DNA of 64,000 nucleotides from Antedon mediterranea (Eukaryota; Echinodermata; Crinoidea; Comatulida; Antedonidae), in the NCBI RefSeq assembly GCF_964355755.1, contig NC_092675.1, positions 13,655,312 through 13,719,311 of the forward strand. The letters are read 5' to 3'. The notes beneath the pieces are model-generated. The model was given only the letters and a program-made list of their open reading frames with translations. It was not told the origin of the DNA and ran no database searches. Positions 61,770 through 64,000 of this stretch are shown in pieces. Position numbers and translations under genes: made by a program. Position 1 is the stretch's first letter. Each line of letters opens with the position of its first letter.

Positions 61770-64000
61770 GTTTTAGACCATTTTGAGCATTTCGATAACA
61801 ATTTTCACACAAAAACATCAAAGAGCACAAAATAGCTTAATATCGTATTTAAAAATGTTTTAGACCATTTTGAGCATTTAGATAAAACTTTTTCACACAA
61901 AACACCAAAGTGCTTAGAATAGCTTCAAATCGCATTTGGAGACGTTTTAGACCATTTTGTGATTTTTGAAAAAACTTGTTAACATAAAAACACCAAAGTG
62001 CTTAGAATAGCTTCAAATCACATTTGGAGACGTTTTAGACCATTTTGTGATTTTCGAAAAAACTTGTTAACATAAAAACACGAAAGTGCTTAGAATAGCT
62101 TCAAATCGCATTTGGAAACGTTTTAGACCATTTTGTGATTTTCGAAAAAACTTGTTAACATAAAAACACGAAAGTGCTTAGAATAGCTTCAAATCGCATT
62201 TGGAAACGTTTTAGACCATTTTGTGATTTTCGAAAAAAATTGTTAACATAAAAACACCAAAGTGTTTAGAATAGCTTCAAATCGCATTTGGAGACGTTTT
62301 AGACCAATTTGTGATTTTCGAAAAAACTTATCAACATAAAAACACCAAAGGGTTTAGAATAGCTTCAAATCGCATTTGGAGACGTTTTAGACCATTTTGT
62401 GATTTTCGAAAAAACTTGTTAACATAAAAACACGAAAGTGCTTAGAATAGCTTCAAATCGCATTTGGAAACGTTTTAGACCATTTTGTGATTTTCGAAAA
62501 AACTTGTTAACATAAAAACATGAAAGTGCTTAGAATAGCTTCAAATCGTATTTGGAGACGTTTTAGACCATTTTGTGATTTTCGAAAAAACTTGTTAACA
62601 TAAAAACACCAAAGTGCTTAGAATAGCTTCAAATCGCATTTGGAGACGTTTTAGACCATTTTGTGCATTTCGATGAAACTTGGTTACACAAAAACATCAA
62701 AGTGCTTAAAATCACATTATAAACCATTTTAGACCATTTTGAGCATTTCGATAACACTTTTCACACAAAAACATCAAAGAGCACAAAATAGCTTAATATC
62801 GTATTTAAAAACGTTTTAGACCATTTTGAGCATTTCGACAAAACTTTTTCACACAAAACACCAAAGTGCTTAGAATAGCTTCAAATCGCATTTGGAAACG
62901 TTTTAGACCATTTTGTGATTTTCGAAAAAAATTGTTAACATAAAAACACCAAAGTGCTTAGAATCACATTATAAACCGTTTTAGACCATTTTGAGCATTT
63001 CGATAACAATTTTCACACAAAAACATCAAAGAGCACAAATTAGCTTAATATCGTATTTAAAAATGTTTTAGACCATTTTGAGCATTTGGATAAAACTTTT
63101 TCACACAAAACACCAAAGTGCTTAGAATAGCTTCAAATCGCATTTGGAGACGTTTTAGACCATTTTGTGATTTTTGAAAAAAATTGTTAACATAAAAACA
63201 CCAAAGTGCTTAGAATAGCTTCAAATCACATTTGGAGACGTTTTAGACCATTTTGTGATATTCGAAAAAACTTGTTAACATAAAAACACGAAAGTGCTTA
63301 GAATAGCTTCAAATCGCATTTGGAAACGTTTTAGACCATTTTGTGATTTTCGAAAAAACTTGTTAACATAAAAACACCAAAGTGCTTAGAATAGCTTCAA
63401 ATCGCATTTGGAAACGTTTTAGACCATTTTGTTATTTTCGAAAAAAATTGTTAACATAAAAACACCAAAGTGCTTAGAATCACATTATAAACCGTTTTAG
63501 ACCATTTTGAGCATTTCGATAACAATTTTCACACAAAAACATCAAAGAGCACAAAATAGCTTAATATCGTATTTAAAAATGTTTTAGACCATTTTGAGCA
63601 TTTAGATAAAACTTTTTCACACAAAACACAAAAGTGCTTAGAATAGCTTCAAATCGCATTTGGAGACGTTTTAGACCATTTTGTGATTTTTGAAAAAACT
63701 TGTTAACATAAAAACACCAAAGTGCTTAGAATAGCTTCAAATCACATTTGGAGACGTTTTAGACCATTTTGTGATTTTCGAAAATACTTGTTAACATAAA
63801 AACACGAAAGTGCTTAGAATAGCTTCAAATCGCATTTGGAAACGTTTTAGACCATTTTGTGATTTTCGAAAAAACTTGTTAACATAAAAACACGAAAGTG
63901 CTTAGAATAGCTTCAAATCGCATTTGGAAACGTTTTAGACCATTTTGTGATTTTCGAAAAAAATTGTTAACATAAAAACACCAAAGTGTTTAGAATAGCT
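61770..64000. repeat. Right end, continuation of left-block lineage
   Basis: Units continue at offset 40233 from 21537-23767 to the window end, which cuts a type A unit. It contains the trimers with acaaattagc (near 63038) and the cgaaaatac unit (63781) known from copy 2 of the left block. A private base is cacaaaagtgc near 63628. No gene or non-satellite sequence appears before the window ends. Confidence 0.88.

Larger units (their letters stand above)
1..64000. repeat. Tandem satellite DNA array, higher-order organised
   Basis: Every stretch of the window is made of head-to-tail monomers of about 78, 87 or 88 bp, most starting with gttttagaccattttg or a one-base variant. I saw no inverted monomers and no non-satellite insertion. 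Both window ends lie inside monomers, so the array extends past the window on each side. Composition is A/T rich. Units differ from one another by a few substitutions and small indels, while blocks of many units are repeated almost exactly over kilobases, which defines higher-order repeats. Arrays of this kind are typical of centromeric, pericentromeric or subtelomeric heterochromatin in eukaryotes. The satellite family and the species are not recognised. No stretch contains a supportable gene. Confidence 0.98.

Noticed and set aside
1-64000. CRISPR array (regular short repeats)
   Set aside because: The units are contiguous, with no unique spacers between conserved repeats, and all parts of each unit recur. 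There are no cas genes, and unit lengths of 78-88 bp with gradual variants fit satellite DNA.
1-64000. Transposable element, LTR or rDNA spacer
   Set aside because: No target-site duplications, terminal inverted repeats, integrase or transposase frames, primer binding sites or rRNA segments are visible anywhere.
1-64000. Telomeric repeats or array edge
   Set aside because: No run of TTTAGGG, TTAGGG or similar was found, and both ends of the window lie inside ordinary monomers.
1-64000. Naming the species from the satellite
   Set aside because: I do not recognise the monomer. A plant is suggested by general character only, and an animal or other eukaryote cannot be excluded.

Overview
The whole 64 kb window is one uninterrupted, AT-rich satellite DNA array (a counted 88-bp unit is about 32% G+C and an 87-bp unit about 26%). 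It is built from roughly 750 short monomers, all in the same orientation, most of them beginning with the conserved block gttttagaccattttg. I see no real gene, RNA gene, transposon, telomere, CRISPR array or prokaryotic signal. Such an array is typical of heterochromatin, often a centromere or subtelomere, of a eukaryotic nuclear chromosome. The monomer lengths, the near-nucleosomal dimer size (165-176 bp) and the CpG-decay pattern would suit a plant with DNA methylation, but I do not recognise the satellite family and cannot name the species.

Monomer grammar. Four related unit types recur: an 88-bp unit (example 7-94), a 78-bp unit ending in cacattataaacc (95-172), an 87-bp unit ending in tatttaaaaac or tatttaaaaat (173-259), and a second 87-bp unit with tttttcacacaaaacacc (260-346). 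The 78+87+87 units travel together as a 252-bp trimer, and trimers alternate with runs of 88-bp units. This is a higher-order repeat with irregular, mosaic structure rather than one fixed period.

Layout. (a) 1 to about 5760 is a left block that recurs at 19314 to about 25165 and again, from the same starting point, at 55634 and 59547. (b) 4210-7726 is followed by a copy offset by 3517 bp that can be followed to about 10507. (c) About 11.06-14.39 kb recurs at 30.87-34.2 and 42.7-46.0 kb. (d) About 14.40-16.93 kb recurs at 35.11-37.64 and 46.94-49.46 kb. (e) About 17.9-23.8 kb recurs at 58.1-64.0 kb with a constant offset of 40233 and no net length change. (f) 28860-31323 holds two 1232-bp tandem copies. 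(g) About 31.2-43.0 and 43.0-54.7 kb are two tandem copies of an 11.8-kb segment, each containing a nested 892-bp tandem duplication. (h) 53944-57856 and 57857-61769 are two 3913-bp tandem copies differing at only two sites that I noticed.

The array therefore records several rounds of unequal exchange, with junctions falling inside the conserved monomer block, plus small deletions that mark lineages (a 38-bp unit, an 83-bp unit, 10-bp deletions). The only open reading frames of note are seven copies of a 60-codon minus-strand frame. They exist because one base change removes a stop codon in a truncated repeat, and I do not regard them as genes.
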